This document shows, piece by piece, positions 46,482-55,200 of a DNA stretch of 64,000 nt. The stretch spans positions 105,101 through 169,100 of the forward strand of contig JAGWON010000005.1 in NCBI GenBank assembly GCA_028871055.1, given 5' to 3'. The translations under genes were made by a program, and so were the position numbers. The notes below the pieces were generated by a model that saw only the letters and a list, made by a program, of their open reading frames with translations, did not search any database and had not been told where the DNA came from. This DNA comes from Alphaproteobacteria bacterium (GTDB taxonomy: Bacteria > Pseudomonadota > Alphaproteobacteria > ATCC43930 > CGMCC-115725). Position 1 is the first letter of the stretch; every line of letters starts with the position of its first letter.

Positions 46482-47009
46482 CTAGGCGACGATGGTGCTA
46501 TAGCCGCGGTCGAAGGTGAAATCGCCGGCGGCATCGGCCCAGTGGCCGGTCCATTCATGCGCCTTGCCGGTAAACTCGAAGCGCAGCGCCGCCACGAATT
46601 GGGTCACGGCGTCGCCGTCGTCGGACAGCGGCATCACCAGGCGATGGCAGACCAGCGGCGCGCCGCGCGACGAGAGGTAGCGGTGACGCAGCAGCAGCGG
46701 CCGCCGGCGCTCGCAGATCAGGCGATAGTTGGCCAGGATTGACGCGCGGCGCTCCGGCGGACAGACCTCGTCGCAATTCTTGCCGGTGAGCTCGCCGCCA
46801 TAGGCCGCGACCACGGCGGTGCCGGCCAGGCGATAGCGCAGCCGCGCGCCGCCGTCGACCAGCTCGGTGATCAGAAGATGGGGCAGGAGCTGCGGAATCT
46901 CGGTCGGGTCGATGTCGCGGCGGCGCGGCATCGGGCGCACGCCGCATTTGTCGCGCCAATAGGCATAGGCCGGGCCCAGAATCGGATCGTCGTCGAAGCC
47001 GCGATGCAT
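46482..47009 (-). CDS. PAS-fold regulatory-type protein, paralogue 1
   Basis: A 175-residue protein (MHRGFDDDPILGPAYAYWRD, MPRRRDIDPTEIPQLLPHLL, VDGGARLRYRLAGTAVVAAYG, LTGKNCDEVCPPERRA). This belongs to the PAS-like family found in many Rhodospirillales, with no attached output domain. ATG at 47009 has GGGGA upstream. A paralogue is at 49176-49700. It may sense a small ligand, but no partner is identified. Confidence 0.75.
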   Translation of the reverse strand: MHRGFDDDPILGPAYAYWRDKCGVRPMPRRRDIDPTEIPQLLPHLLITELVDGGARLRYRLAGTAVVAAYGGELTGKNCDEVCPPERRASILANYRLICERRRPLLLRHRYLSSRGAPLVCHRLVMPLSDDGDAVTQFVAALRFEFTGKAHEWTGHWADAAGDFTFDRGYSTIVA

Positions 47010-47110
47010 GCAAGTTCCCCGCTTGCCGCCGGCCACAACATAGCCACAAGGGTTTAACGGAAGTTAAATCCGCCGCAATTCCGCGCGCTCGCGCCGCGCC
47101 CGGCCCGCTT

Positions 47111-47566
47111 TCAGCCCGCGGCGAGACGACGCAACAACGTGTAGAGCTGCGTCCGCTCGGCGGGCGCGAGCGGCGCCAAGGTCTTGGCCGTGCAGGCGAT
47201 TTCGACCGGCACCAGCCGCGTGACCAGCGCCGCGCCCGCCGCCGTCAGCCCGACCAGGATCCGCCGGCTGTCGGTCGCATCGCGCCCGGTCGCCACCAGC
47301 CGGCGCTTCCGGAGCCGCTGCACCACGTCGCGGATGTTGGCCGGCTCCATCGCCACCAGGCGGCCGAGCCGGTTCTGCGAGAGGTTGCCGCGCTCGTACA
47401 GCCGCGCCAGCGTCGCGAATTGCGGCGGCGTCAGGTCGTGGACGCGGATGCGGTCGGTCAGGTTGGCACTGGCGCGCTGATAGGCGCGGCGCAGCAGGAA
47501 ACCGACCTGGTCGTCGAGGCGGTAGGCGGCGCCGCGCGCGGCGCGCCTAGTCGACGTTTTCGGCAT
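47111..47566 (-). CDS. MarR family transcriptional regulator
   Basis: A 151-residue winged-helix regulator (LTPPQFATLARLYERGNLSQNRLGRLVAMEPANIRDVVQRLRKRRLV, with the wing ATDSRRILVGLTAAGAAL). Its start overlaps the nitroreductase end by 20 bases, so both form one operon, and a palindrome lies just before it. The likely model is autorepression relieved by an aromatic or redox compound. Confidence 0.9.
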   Translation of the reverse strand: MPKTSTRRAARGAAYRLDDQVGFLLRRAYQRASANLTDRIRVHDLTPPQFATLARLYERGNLSQNRLGRLVAMEPANIRDVVQRLRKRRLVATGRDATDSRRILVGLTAAGAALVTRLVPVEIACTAKTLAPLAPAERTQLYTLLRRLAAG

Positions 47567-48311
47567 CGCGATACATCACCTTGTGGCGCGTCGTCGCGAT
47601 CCAGTCGTCGACCTGGGCGCCGGTCATGAAATGCGCACGGTCGAAGCGGTTCCAGCTGATGATGTCGGCGAGGCTCTTCTTCCAGCGCTTGTAGGGCGGC
47701 TTGGCCGGCGGGCCGAAACACATGATGTCGAGCACCGACAGCTCGGCCGGGATGTCGAGCAGCGGCTTCATTGCCTGCTGCGCCTTCTCTTGGCCGATCG
47801 CCGTCACCCACCACACGTTATAGCCGAGCGCGGCGGCGGCGAGATGCGCCGACATGGTCGCGGCGGCGACGCTTTGCAGCAGGATGCGCTCGGCGTTCTC
47901 CTTGTACATGCGGTCGAGCGCGGAGCCGTCGTTCAGCACCGGAAACGCCTTGACCCAGCGGAAGTCGGTGGCGACGGCGATCAGCCCGGGCGCCGTCGCC
48001 AAGCCGCGATAGTCGGGCGTCGGGAACTTCATCTTCAGCTTGGCGCGGGCGACCTGCTCGGCGCGGAAGTATTCCATGATCTGCGTCTTGAGGGCCGGAT
48101 CGGTGACCACGACAAAGTGCCAGGGCTGCGCGTTGGCGCCCGAGGGCGCGTGGCGCGCCGCCTCGAGGATCAACTCGTAATGTGCGCGCGGCACGACGTA
48201 GGCCGGGTCGAAGGCGCGGGTCGTCATCCGTCGCCGCACCACGTCCATGAGCGCGTCGTACCGTGTCCGGTCGCTGAAATCGTAAGGCGTTTCCACTGCC
48301 ACCTGCGCCAT
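47547..48311 (-). CDS. Nitroreductase family FMN oxidoreductase
   Basis: A 254-residue NfsA/NfnB-type enzyme: MTTRAFDPAYVV, EAARHAPSGANAQPWHFVVV, MSAHLAAAALGYNVWWVTA. These are FMN-binding nitroreductases acting on nitroaromatics, quinones or related substrates. The ATG at 48311 has GGAGG five bases upstream. First gene of the operon with marR; control is likely through the palindrome 48326-48347. Confidence 0.9.
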   Translation of the reverse strand: MAQVAVETPYDFSDRTRYDALMDVVRRRMTTRAFDPAYVVPRAHYELILEAARHAPSGANAQPWHFVVVTDPALKTQIMEYFRAEQVARAKLKMKFPTPDYRGLATAPGLIAVATDFRWVKAFPVLNDGSALDRMYKENAERILLQSVAAATMSAHLAAAALGYNVWWVTAIGQEKAQQAMKPLLDIPAELSVLDIMCFGPPAKPPYKRWKKSLADIISWNRFDRAHFMTGAQVDDWIATTRHKVMYRDAENVD

Positions 48312-48325
48312 CGTCGCCTCCGCAT

Positions 48326-48347
48326 TATCGTTATGATCATAACGATA
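48326..48347. promoter_or_regulatory. Perfect 22-bp palindrome, candidate MarR operator
   Basis: The half TATCGTTATGA is followed immediately by its exact reverse complement. It lies 14 bases upstream of the nitroreductase start, just before the GGAGG site, and reads alike on both strands. Centre of symmetry between 48336 and 48337. It also lies about 98 bases upstream of the flp start on the opposite strand. Confidence 0.8.
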
Positions 48348-48445
48348 TGCCAAATGGGCCGGCCGGGCAATCCCCGCAGCGGGCGATCGGCGTCGTCGCG
48401 TTTTTCGCCAATTTGCCGAATTTGGCACACGCTTCGATCGCCCGC

Positions 48446-48622
48446 ATGAAAACGCTGCTTCGTCTTTTTTCCGACGATTCCTTGCTGCTGAATGATCGCG
48501 GCGCGACGGCCATCGAATACGGCCTGATCGCCGCCCTGATCGCGGTGGTGATCGTGGCCGCGGTGACGACGGTCGGCACCAACCTGTCCAACATCTTCAA
48601 CTCGGTCGCCGGAGCGCTTTAA
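48446..48622 (+). CDS. flp: Flp/Fap-type pilin, orphan
   Basis: A 58-residue prepilin. The N-terminal MKTLLRLFSDDSLLLNDRG is a leader and the mature part begins ATAIEYGLIAALIAVVIVAAV, the Flp signature (cleavage after Gly with Glu at +5, Tyr at +6). It lacks neighbours such as cpaA or tadA, so it relies on a locus elsewhere. Divergent from the nitroreductase gene. Confidence 0.88.
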   Translation: MKTLLRLFSDDSLLLNDRGATAIEYGLIAALIAVVIVAAVTTVGTNLSNIFNSVAGAL

Positions 48623-48649
48623 GTCGCGCCGCGCGCGGCTGGTGAGAGA

Positions 48650-48682
48650 GGCCCCGCCACTCCGAGAACGTTTGGCGGGGCC
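48650..48682 (+). terminator. Hairpin after flp, likely terminator
   Basis: GGCCCCGCCA (48650-48659) pairs with TGGCGGGGCC (48673-48682) over a 13-base loop, 27 bases after the flp stop. Followed by GATTTGTC, only weakly T-rich. Confidence 0.65.
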
Positions 48683-48735
48683 GATTTGTCGGCCGGCGGC
48701 GGCGGCATGTGACGCGTACGGCCGGTAACCCGCAT

Positions 48736-48960
48736 CTAGGCGCGGCCGTCGAGTTCCTTCAGCCGGGCTTTTTCCTCGGCCAGCATCTTTTCGATCGCGC
48801 GCCGCTTGCGCTCATCCGACTCGGTCTCGAGCTGCCGCTGAAACCGCGCGATGTTGCGCTGGACGATCCAGCGGTCGTTGTTCCACCGAGCCAAGCGGTC
48901 CTCCCCAACCCACACCGGTAATTGCGATTGATTATGGTTTGCATATTTTTCGGCATTCAA
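48736..48960 (-). CDS. Small charged helical protein, unknown
   Basis: About 74 residues if it begins at the TTG at 48960 (NAEKYANHNQSQLPVWVGE, DRLARWNNDRWIVQRNIARF, QRQLETESDERKRRAIEKML, AEEKARLKEL). A shorter reading starts at GTG 48915. The long Glu/Arg/Lys-rich helix suggests a coiled coil. Similar short proteins occur in rhizobial genomes; function unknown. The upstream frame runs into the polA relic and is not coding. Confidence 0.6.
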   Translation of the reverse strand: MNAEKYANHNQSQLPVWVGEDRLARWNNDRWIVQRNIARFQRQLETESDERKRRAIEKMLAEEKARLKELDGRA

Positions 48961-49030
48961 GTGCCTTTTTTCGGGATTCCACGGCACGTGCGCAAGAAAT
49001 GGCCGGGATGCACACGGCGGAGCGGGCCTG

Positions 49031-49124
49031 CTCCAGCGTCGTCGGAATGCGCCGCATGGTGCGCTTGACGATGTCGGCGGCGACGCATTGATCGCCGCCC
49101 GCTCGGAGAAGGCGCGCCGCGCGT
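49031..49124 (-). pseudogene. Decayed duplicate of a polA segment
   Basis: The minus strand reads AADIVKRTMRRIPTTLEQA in one frame and SERAAINA in another, matching polA residues AADIIKRAMRRIPTALVEA and SERAAINAPLQG. At the DNA level 49031-49124 aligns with 50028-50134 inside polA, with point changes and a deletion of roughly 13 bases that breaks the frame. Not functional. Confidence 0.85.
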
Positions 49125-49175
49125 CGCCGGCGCACCTCTCTTGACGACTCTGCCGGCAGCGGATGCAGTCGAAGA

Positions 49176-49700
49176 TTACGCCACCACCTCGCGCACCGAC
49201 GCGGCAAGATCGATGACGCTGAGGGTGCCGAACGTGCCGATCCAGTCGCGCGCATGGCTGGAGGATTCGAAGCGTACCGCGCCGAGACACTGGTCAACGG
49301 TTACGCCGTCCTCCGACAGCGGCAGGAGCAAGCGGTAGGAATTGAGCGGCACGCTCCGGATCACGAAGCGACGGCGCACCAGGACGGGTCGCTTGCTTTC
49401 GCACAACAGGAGATAGCTCGCCTCGACGAATTTGAGCCGTTCGCCCGAAAACACCTCGTCGATATATTTGCCGGTGAATTCGTCGCCAAAGGCCTCGACG
49501 ATCTTGGTGCCGACGAGGCGAAAGCGGGCGCGTTTGCCGCCGTCGATCAGCTCGACGAGTTGGAGATGGGGTAGTACCGCGTGCGGCATCTCGGTTGGAT
49601 CGATGTCGCGCCGGCGCGGAATCGCACGCGCGCCGCATTTGTTGCGCCAGTATTGAAAGACCGGCCACAGGATCGGATCAGTGCTGATGTCGTTTGGCAT
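49176..49700 (-). CDS. PAS-fold regulatory-type protein, paralogue 2
   Basis: A 174-residue paralogue of the 46482-47009 gene: MPNDISTDPILWPVFQYWRN, RRRDIDPTEMPHAVLPHLQL, VELIDGGKRARFRLVGTKIVE, FGDEFTGKYIDEVFSGERL. The two share domain order and motif spacing (RRRDIDPTE, LPHL, VDGG or IDGG, TGK). ATG at 49700; an in-frame TTG at 49706 is the alternative. Function unknown. Confidence 0.75.
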   Translation of the reverse strand: MPNDISTDPILWPVFQYWRNKCGARAIPRRRDIDPTEMPHAVLPHLQLVELIDGGKRARFRLVGTKIVEAFGDEFTGKYIDEVFSGERLKFVEASYLLLCESKRPVLVRRRFVIRSVPLNSYRLLLPLSEDGVTVDQCLGAVRFESSSHARDWIGTFGTLSVIDLAASVREVVA

Positions 49701-49763
49701 GGGCAACCGTTTATCGGCGCAATCACAGGATAACCCTCAAGCTTTAAGAGAGGTTAAAGCGCC

Positions 49764-49788
49764 GCGCCGCCACCGGATTGGCGGGCGC
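49764..49788 (-). terminator. Imperfect hairpin after polA, possible terminator
   Basis: A GC-rich inverted repeat with a one-base bulge lies about 44 bases beyond the polA stop on the minus strand, followed by TTTAACC. Weakly supported. Confidence 0.35.
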
Positions 49789-49831
49789 GCCCTAGGGTCA
49801 TGGTTAACGCGTCGCGCTATCGTGGCGCCCG

Positions 49832-52732
49832 CTAATGCGCCTCGTCCCAGTGACGCGCCATGCCGGTCTCGACCACCAGCGGCACCGACAGCTCGACCGC
49901 GGGCCGGTGCGCGTTCTCCATTAGCGCCTTTGCCACCGCGGCCGTCTTTTCGGCCTCGCGCTCGGGTGCCTCGAACACCAGCTCGTCATGCACCTGGAGA
50001 AGCATCCTGGCCTGGAGCCCGGCTTCAACCAGCGCCGTCGGAATGCGCCGCATGGCACGCTTGATAATATCGGCGGCGGCGCCCTGCAGCGGCGCGTTGA
50101 TCGCCGCCCGCTCGGAGAAGCCGCGCCGCGCCGGAATCGGATCCTTGATCCCCGCCACATAGCAGCGCCGTCCGAACAACGTCTCGACGTAGCCGTTCTC
50201 GCGCGCGAATTCCTTGGTGCGGTCCATGTAGTTGCGGATGCCAGGGAAGCGGTCGAGATAGGCCTTGATGAATTTCGCCGCCTCGGCGTGCGGCACGTCG
50301 ATCTGGCGGCCGAGGCCGAAGGCGCTGATGCCGTACAAGATCCCGAAATTGATCGCCTTGGCGCGGCGCCGCAGCATCGGGTCCATGCCCGCGATGGGCA
50401 CGCCGAAGACCTCGCTTGCGGTCATGGCATGAATGTCGAGGCCCTGGCGGAACGCCTCTTTGAGCGGCCCGATGTCGCCGACATGCGCGGCGAGGCGAAG
50501 CTCGATCTGGCTGTAATCGGCCGAGATCAGCAGATAGCCGGGCGGGGCGATGAAGGCGTGGCGGATCTTGCGGCCTTCCTCGGTGCGGATCGGAATGTTC
50601 TGGAGATTGGGATCGCTCGACGCCAGCCGGCCGGTTGCGGCGCCGGTGAGTGAATAGCTGGTGTGGACCCGGCCGGTCGCGGGGTTGATCTGCTGCATCA
50701 ACGCGTCGGCATAGGTCGATTTGAGCTTCGCCAGCTCGCGCCATTCGAGCACCTTGGCCGGCAGCGGATGCGCCTCCGCCAGCTCCTCGAGCACGGCGGC
50801 GTCGGTCGAATGGGCGCCGCTCTTGGTCTTGCGGCCAAAGCGCTCGAGCTTCAACTCGTCGAACAGCACCTTGCCGAGCTGCTGCGGCGAGGCGACGTTG
50901 AATGGATGGCCGGCGAGCTTGTGGATCTCAACCTCGTACGCGGCGATGCGCTGGGCGAAGTCGTCGCTGAGGCGCTTCAATTCCTCGCGGTCGACGGTGA
51001 TGCCGGCGCGTTCCATCGCGGCGACGACCGGCGGCAGCGGCCGCTCCACCGTCTCGTAGAAAGCAACGCGATGCTCGGATATCAGCCGCGGCTTGAGCAG
51101 GCGATGAAGCCGCAGCGTGAAGTCCGCGTCCTCGGCGGCATAATCGCGCGCGCGGTCGAGCGGCACGGCGGCGAAGCCCACGTGATTCTTGCCGCTGCCG
51201 GCGACGTCCTTGTAGGCGATCATGTCGTGGCCGAAATGGAGCTTGGCCAGTTCGTCGAGCCCGTGGCCGTGCAGCCCACCGTCGAGCACGAACGACATCA
51301 GCATGGTGCAGTCGATCGGGCCGACCGCGATGCCGTAACGGCCGAACACCTGCATGTCGTACTTGATGTTCTGGCCGATCTTGAGCACGCCGGAATCTTC
51401 GAGCAGCGGCTTGAGGCGCTTGAGCGCCTCGTCGCGCGCGATCTGCTTCGGCGTGTCGCCGGCGCCCGCAAGATCGAGCGCGCCCGGCGCGGCGCCGGTG
51501 TGACCGACCGGGATGTAGCAGGCGACACCGGGCTCGAGCGCGAGCGACACGCCGACGAGATCGGCGGCGATTGCGTCAAGCGACGTGGTTTCGGTATCGA
51601 CCGCGACCGCGCCTTTGGCGAAGGCGGCCGCGATCCAGCGATCGAGCACGGCTACGTCCTGCACCAGCTCGTAATCCTGTTTGGCCGCCGCAAGTTGCGC
51701 CGCGGTGGCAGCGGCCACCGGGATCAGCGACTTGGCTTCGGCCAGCGGCGGTGGGCTCGAGATGCCGTCCTGGCCCGGCGCCGGCAGCGCCCTTCCGGTC
51801 GTACCGAGCTTGGCCTGGACCCGCGCCAAGAGCGCGCGGAAGCCCTGCGTCTGGAGGAATGCCGTCACCTTCGTCGGATCGAGCGGCCTGACCGCGAGGT
51901 CCGACAGCGGGCACGGCAGCGGTACGGCGTGGTCGAGCGTTACCAGCTTGCGCGACAATCGCGCGTCAGCGGCGTGCTCGACCAGCGCGGCGCGGCGCTT
52001 CTCCTGCTTGATCTCGGATGCGCGCTTCAGCAGCGTCTCGAGGTCACCGTACTGGTTGATCAGCTCGGCCGCGGTCTTGGCGCCGATGCCGGGCACGCCC
52101 GGCACGTTGTCGGAACTGTCGCCCCACAGCGCCAGCACGTCGGCCACCTTGTCGGGACCGACGCCGAATTTCTCGACAACCTCGGGCGCGCGGATCGGCC
52201 GGTCGCGCATGGCATCGTAGAGCTCGACCTTGTCGGAGACGAGCTGCATCAGGTCCTTGTCCGACGAGACGACGGTGACGCGCGCGCCTTCGCGCACCGC
52301 TTCGTCGGCATAGGTCGCGATCAGGTCGTCGGCCTCGTAATCGGGCTGTTCGATGCGGCAGAGGCTGAAGGCGTCGGTCGCCTCGCGCACCAGCGCGAAT
52401 TGCGGCACCAGGTCGTCGGGCGGCTCGGGCCGGTGCGCCTTGTAGTCCTTGTAGAGACGGTTGCGGAAGGTGGTGCGCGCCACGTCGAAGACCACGGCGA
52501 TGTGATCGGCGTCGGTCTCGGCGACCAGCTTGAGGATCATGTTGCAGAAGCCCAGGACCGCGCCGACCGGCGTCTTGTCCGGCCGCGTCAGCTTGGGCAT
52601 GGCGTAATAGGCGCGGAAGATGAAGCCCGAGCCGTCGATCAGGTAGACGTGCTTGGGCTTGATCGCGCCGGCGTCGCCGCCGTCTTTTTTATCGTTCACC
52701 TTGGGCGCCGTCTTGGCGCGCGTGTCGGGCAT
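49832..52732 (-). CDS. polA: DNA polymerase I
   Basis: A 966-residue three-domain enzyme for Okazaki fragment maturation and repair. The 5' nuclease domain is N-terminal (VYLIDGSGFIFRAYYA; DYEADDLIATYA; GDSSDNVPGVPGIGAKTA). An intact-looking 3'-5' exonuclease starts with DTETTSLD near residue 377. Polymerase motif A (SADYSQIELR) is near 739, the O-helix (RRRAKAINFGILYG) near 789 and motif C (VHDELVFEAP) near 912. A broken copy of a small segment lies about 1 kb downstream. Confidence 0.97.
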   Translation of the reverse strand: MPDTRAKTAPKVNDKKDGGDAGAIKPKHVYLIDGSGFIFRAYYAMPKLTRPDKTPVGAVLGFCNMILKLVAETDADHIAVVFDVARTTFRNRLYKDYKAHRPEPPDDLVPQFALVREATDAFSLCRIEQPDYEADDLIATYADEAVREGARVTVVSSDKDLMQLVSDKVELYDAMRDRPIRAPEVVEKFGVGPDKVADVLALWGDSSDNVPGVPGIGAKTAAELINQYGDLETLLKRASEIKQEKRRAALVEHAADARLSRKLVTLDHAVPLPCPLSDLAVRPLDPTKVTAFLQTQGFRALLARVQAKLGTTGRALPAPGQDGISSPPPLAEAKSLIPVAAATAAQLAAAKQDYELVQDVAVLDRWIAAAFAKGAVAVDTETTSLDAIAADLVGVSLALEPGVACYIPVGHTGAAPGALDLAGAGDTPKQIARDEALKRLKPLLEDSGVLKIGQNIKYDMQVFGRYGIAVGPIDCTMLMSFVLDGGLHGHGLDELAKLHFGHDMIAYKDVAGSGKNHVGFAAVPLDRARDYAAEDADFTLRLHRLLKPRLISEHRVAFYETVERPLPPVVAAMERAGITVDREELKRLSDDFAQRIAAYEVEIHKLAGHPFNVASPQQLGKVLFDELKLERFGRKTKSGAHSTDAAVLEELAEAHPLPAKVLEWRELAKLKSTYADALMQQINPATGRVHTSYSLTGAATGRLASSDPNLQNIPIRTEEGRKIRHAFIAPPGYLLISADYSQIELRLAAHVGDIGPLKEAFRQGLDIHAMTASEVFGVPIAGMDPMLRRRAKAINFGILYGISAFGLGRQIDVPHAEAAKFIKAYLDRFPGIRNYMDRTKEFARENGYVETLFGRRCYVAGIKDPIPARRGFSERAAINAPLQGAAADIIKRAMRRIPTALVEAGLQARMLLQVHDELVFEAPEREAEKTAAVAKALMENAHRPAVELSVPLVVETGMARHWDEAH

Positions 52733-52745
52733 GTCGTGGATTCTT

Positions 52746-52829
52746 CACCACAAAGGCGCGGAGTGCACGGAGAAATGAAGGATACGGCGGGCTCAAACCG
52801 CCCTCGGCGTTCTCCGCGTCTCCGTGGTG
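52746..52829. repeat. Imperfect inverted-repeat element upstream of polA
   Basis: Left arm CACCACAAAGGCGCGGAG (from 52746) and right arm ending CTCCGCGTCTCCGTGGTG (to 52829) are imperfectly complementary at their ends, with a small inner stem GGCGG/CCGCC. It resembles the widespread dispersed repeats of the CACCACGGAGACACGGAG type seen between genes in many environmental bacteria. Confidence 0.6.
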
Positions 52830-52881
52830 CGCCTGTCTGCACGGCCCACGTCCGCAGAAGCAACGAAACGAGGATGCGCCA

Positions 52882-53094
52882 CTACGCCGTCTTGCTGGTC
52901 TGGTTGGGCGGATACTCCGCCGGCACACCGCGCTTGACGAAGAGGCGCGAGCAATAGGGGCATTCGACCCGGCTCGCCGGACCCAGGTTGAGATAGACCT
53001 TGGGATGGCCGCCGACCAGGCCGCCGCCTTCGCCGGCGCAGGCGACCACGTCGGTGTCGACCGTGACCGTTTCGAAAGGCTCGATCCCTGCCAT
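52882..53094 (-). CDS. CHCC-type zinc-finger protein (NDUFS6-like)
   Basis: A 70-residue zf-CHCC protein: VACAGEGGGLVGGHPKVYLN and VECPYCSRLFVKRG provide the Cys, His, Cys, Cys zinc ligands. The domain matches the complex I assembly subunit NDUFS6 and short alphaproteobacterial homologues. Its promoter is shared with the divergent ABC ATPase. Function in bacteria is poorly defined. Confidence 0.88.
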   Translation of the reverse strand: MAGIEPFETVTVDTDVVACAGEGGGLVGGHPKVYLNLGPASRVECPYCSRLFVKRGVPAEYPPNQTSKTA

Positions 53095-53162
53095 GATGAC
53101 GCCACCGCCGCTCGATTGACCCGCTTGCGCGGCGGATGATACGCATTACGCCGGTACAATCA

Positions 53163-54124
<962 letters not shown>

Positions 54125-54128
<4 letters not shown>

Positions 54129-55144
54129 AGCTGGGCCTCGCCTGCGTCGCGGCGTTGTTGCTCGCGATGTCCCTGGTTGGTTGCGCCGGAGTGCCTGACG
54201 TGCCGCCTCACGCCCCCGACATCGCGACGCCCGCGCTCGACGGCGATTTCCTGCGCGCCGACGACGGCGTGAGGCTGCCGCTGCGGTCGTGGCTGCCCGC
54301 GGGCAAGCCGGTGGCGGTCGTGCTCTACGTCCACGGCTTCAACGACTATTCGCACGGCGGCGAGGAGCCGGCCAAGGCCTTCGCCCGCGACGGCATCGCC
54401 ACCTTCGCCTACGACCAGCGCGGCTTCGGCCACGCGCCCGATCGCGGCCGCTGGGCCGGCACCTGGCGCATGGCGCAGGACCTGGCCGAGGCGAGCCGGC
54501 TGGTGCGCGCGCGCTATCCCGGCGTGCCGCTGTTCATTTTCGGCGAGAGCATGGGCGCCGCCGTCGCCATCGTCGGCGTCACCGGCACGGCGGGCGCGGA
54601 GAAGCCGGTCGCCGACGGCTATATCCTGCTGGCGCCGGCGGTGTGGGGCCGCGGCGAGATGAACATCTTCGAGCGCGGCGCACTGTGGCTCGCCGCCACC
54701 TTCATGCCGGGCGCCACCTTCACCGGCCAGAGCCTGCATATCATGGCATCCGACAACATCGAGATGCTGCGTGAGCTGGCGCACGACCCGCTGTTCATCA
54801 AGGCGACCCGCTCCGCCACCATCGCGGGGCTGGTCAATCTGATGACGCTGGCGCAGCGCTCGGCGCCGCTCATCGACCAGCGCGCGCTCATCCTTTACGG
54901 CGCGCACGACGAGATCATTCCGCCGCACGCGATCAAGCGCTTTCTTGCCCGGCTGCCCGCCGTGCCGCCGGGCCGGCGGCGGATCGCCTACTATCGTGCC
55001 GGCTATCACATGCTGGCGCGCGACCTCGACGCGCCGCTGGTGATCCGCGACATGGAGCACTGGATGGCCGATCCGGCGGCGCCGCTACCCTCGGGTGCCG
55101 ACCGGAACCTGCCGCCGGGGTTCAGCGACCAGCCCTGGGGCTGA
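54125..55144 (+). CDS. Lipoprotein alpha/beta hydrolase (monoacylglycerol lipase/lysophospholipase-like)
   Basis: A 339-residue protein with a lipoprotein signal ending SLVGC (lipid-modified Cys20), then an alpha/beta hydrolase: LYVHGFNDYS (oxyanion), FAYDQRGFGHAP, nucleophile Ser in IFGESMGAAV, acid in LYGAHDEIIP and His in RAGYHML. The pattern is that of monoacylglycerol lipase/PldB types. GTG start overlaps the ABC ATPase, so both are probably made together. Confidence 0.87.
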
Positions 55145-55158
55145 GCCGATTTTCGTCA

Positions 55159-55176
55159 TTCCCGCGCAAGCGGGAA
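55159..55176. repeat. TTCCCGC/GCGGGAA hairpin between convergent genes
   Basis: TTCCCGC (55159-55165) pairs with GCGGGAA (55170-55176) over a GCAA tetraloop, in the context GTCATTCCCGCGCAAGCGGGAA. This is a familiar alphaproteobacterial dispersed repeat and could serve as a bidirectional terminator. Confidence 0.7.
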
Positions 55177-55200
55177 GGACAGACAGGACGGGACTCCGCG

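Noticed and set aside
50663..52957. A 764-codon open frame opposite polA
   Set aside because: Antisense of intact polymerase I; no motif, no ribosome-binding site.
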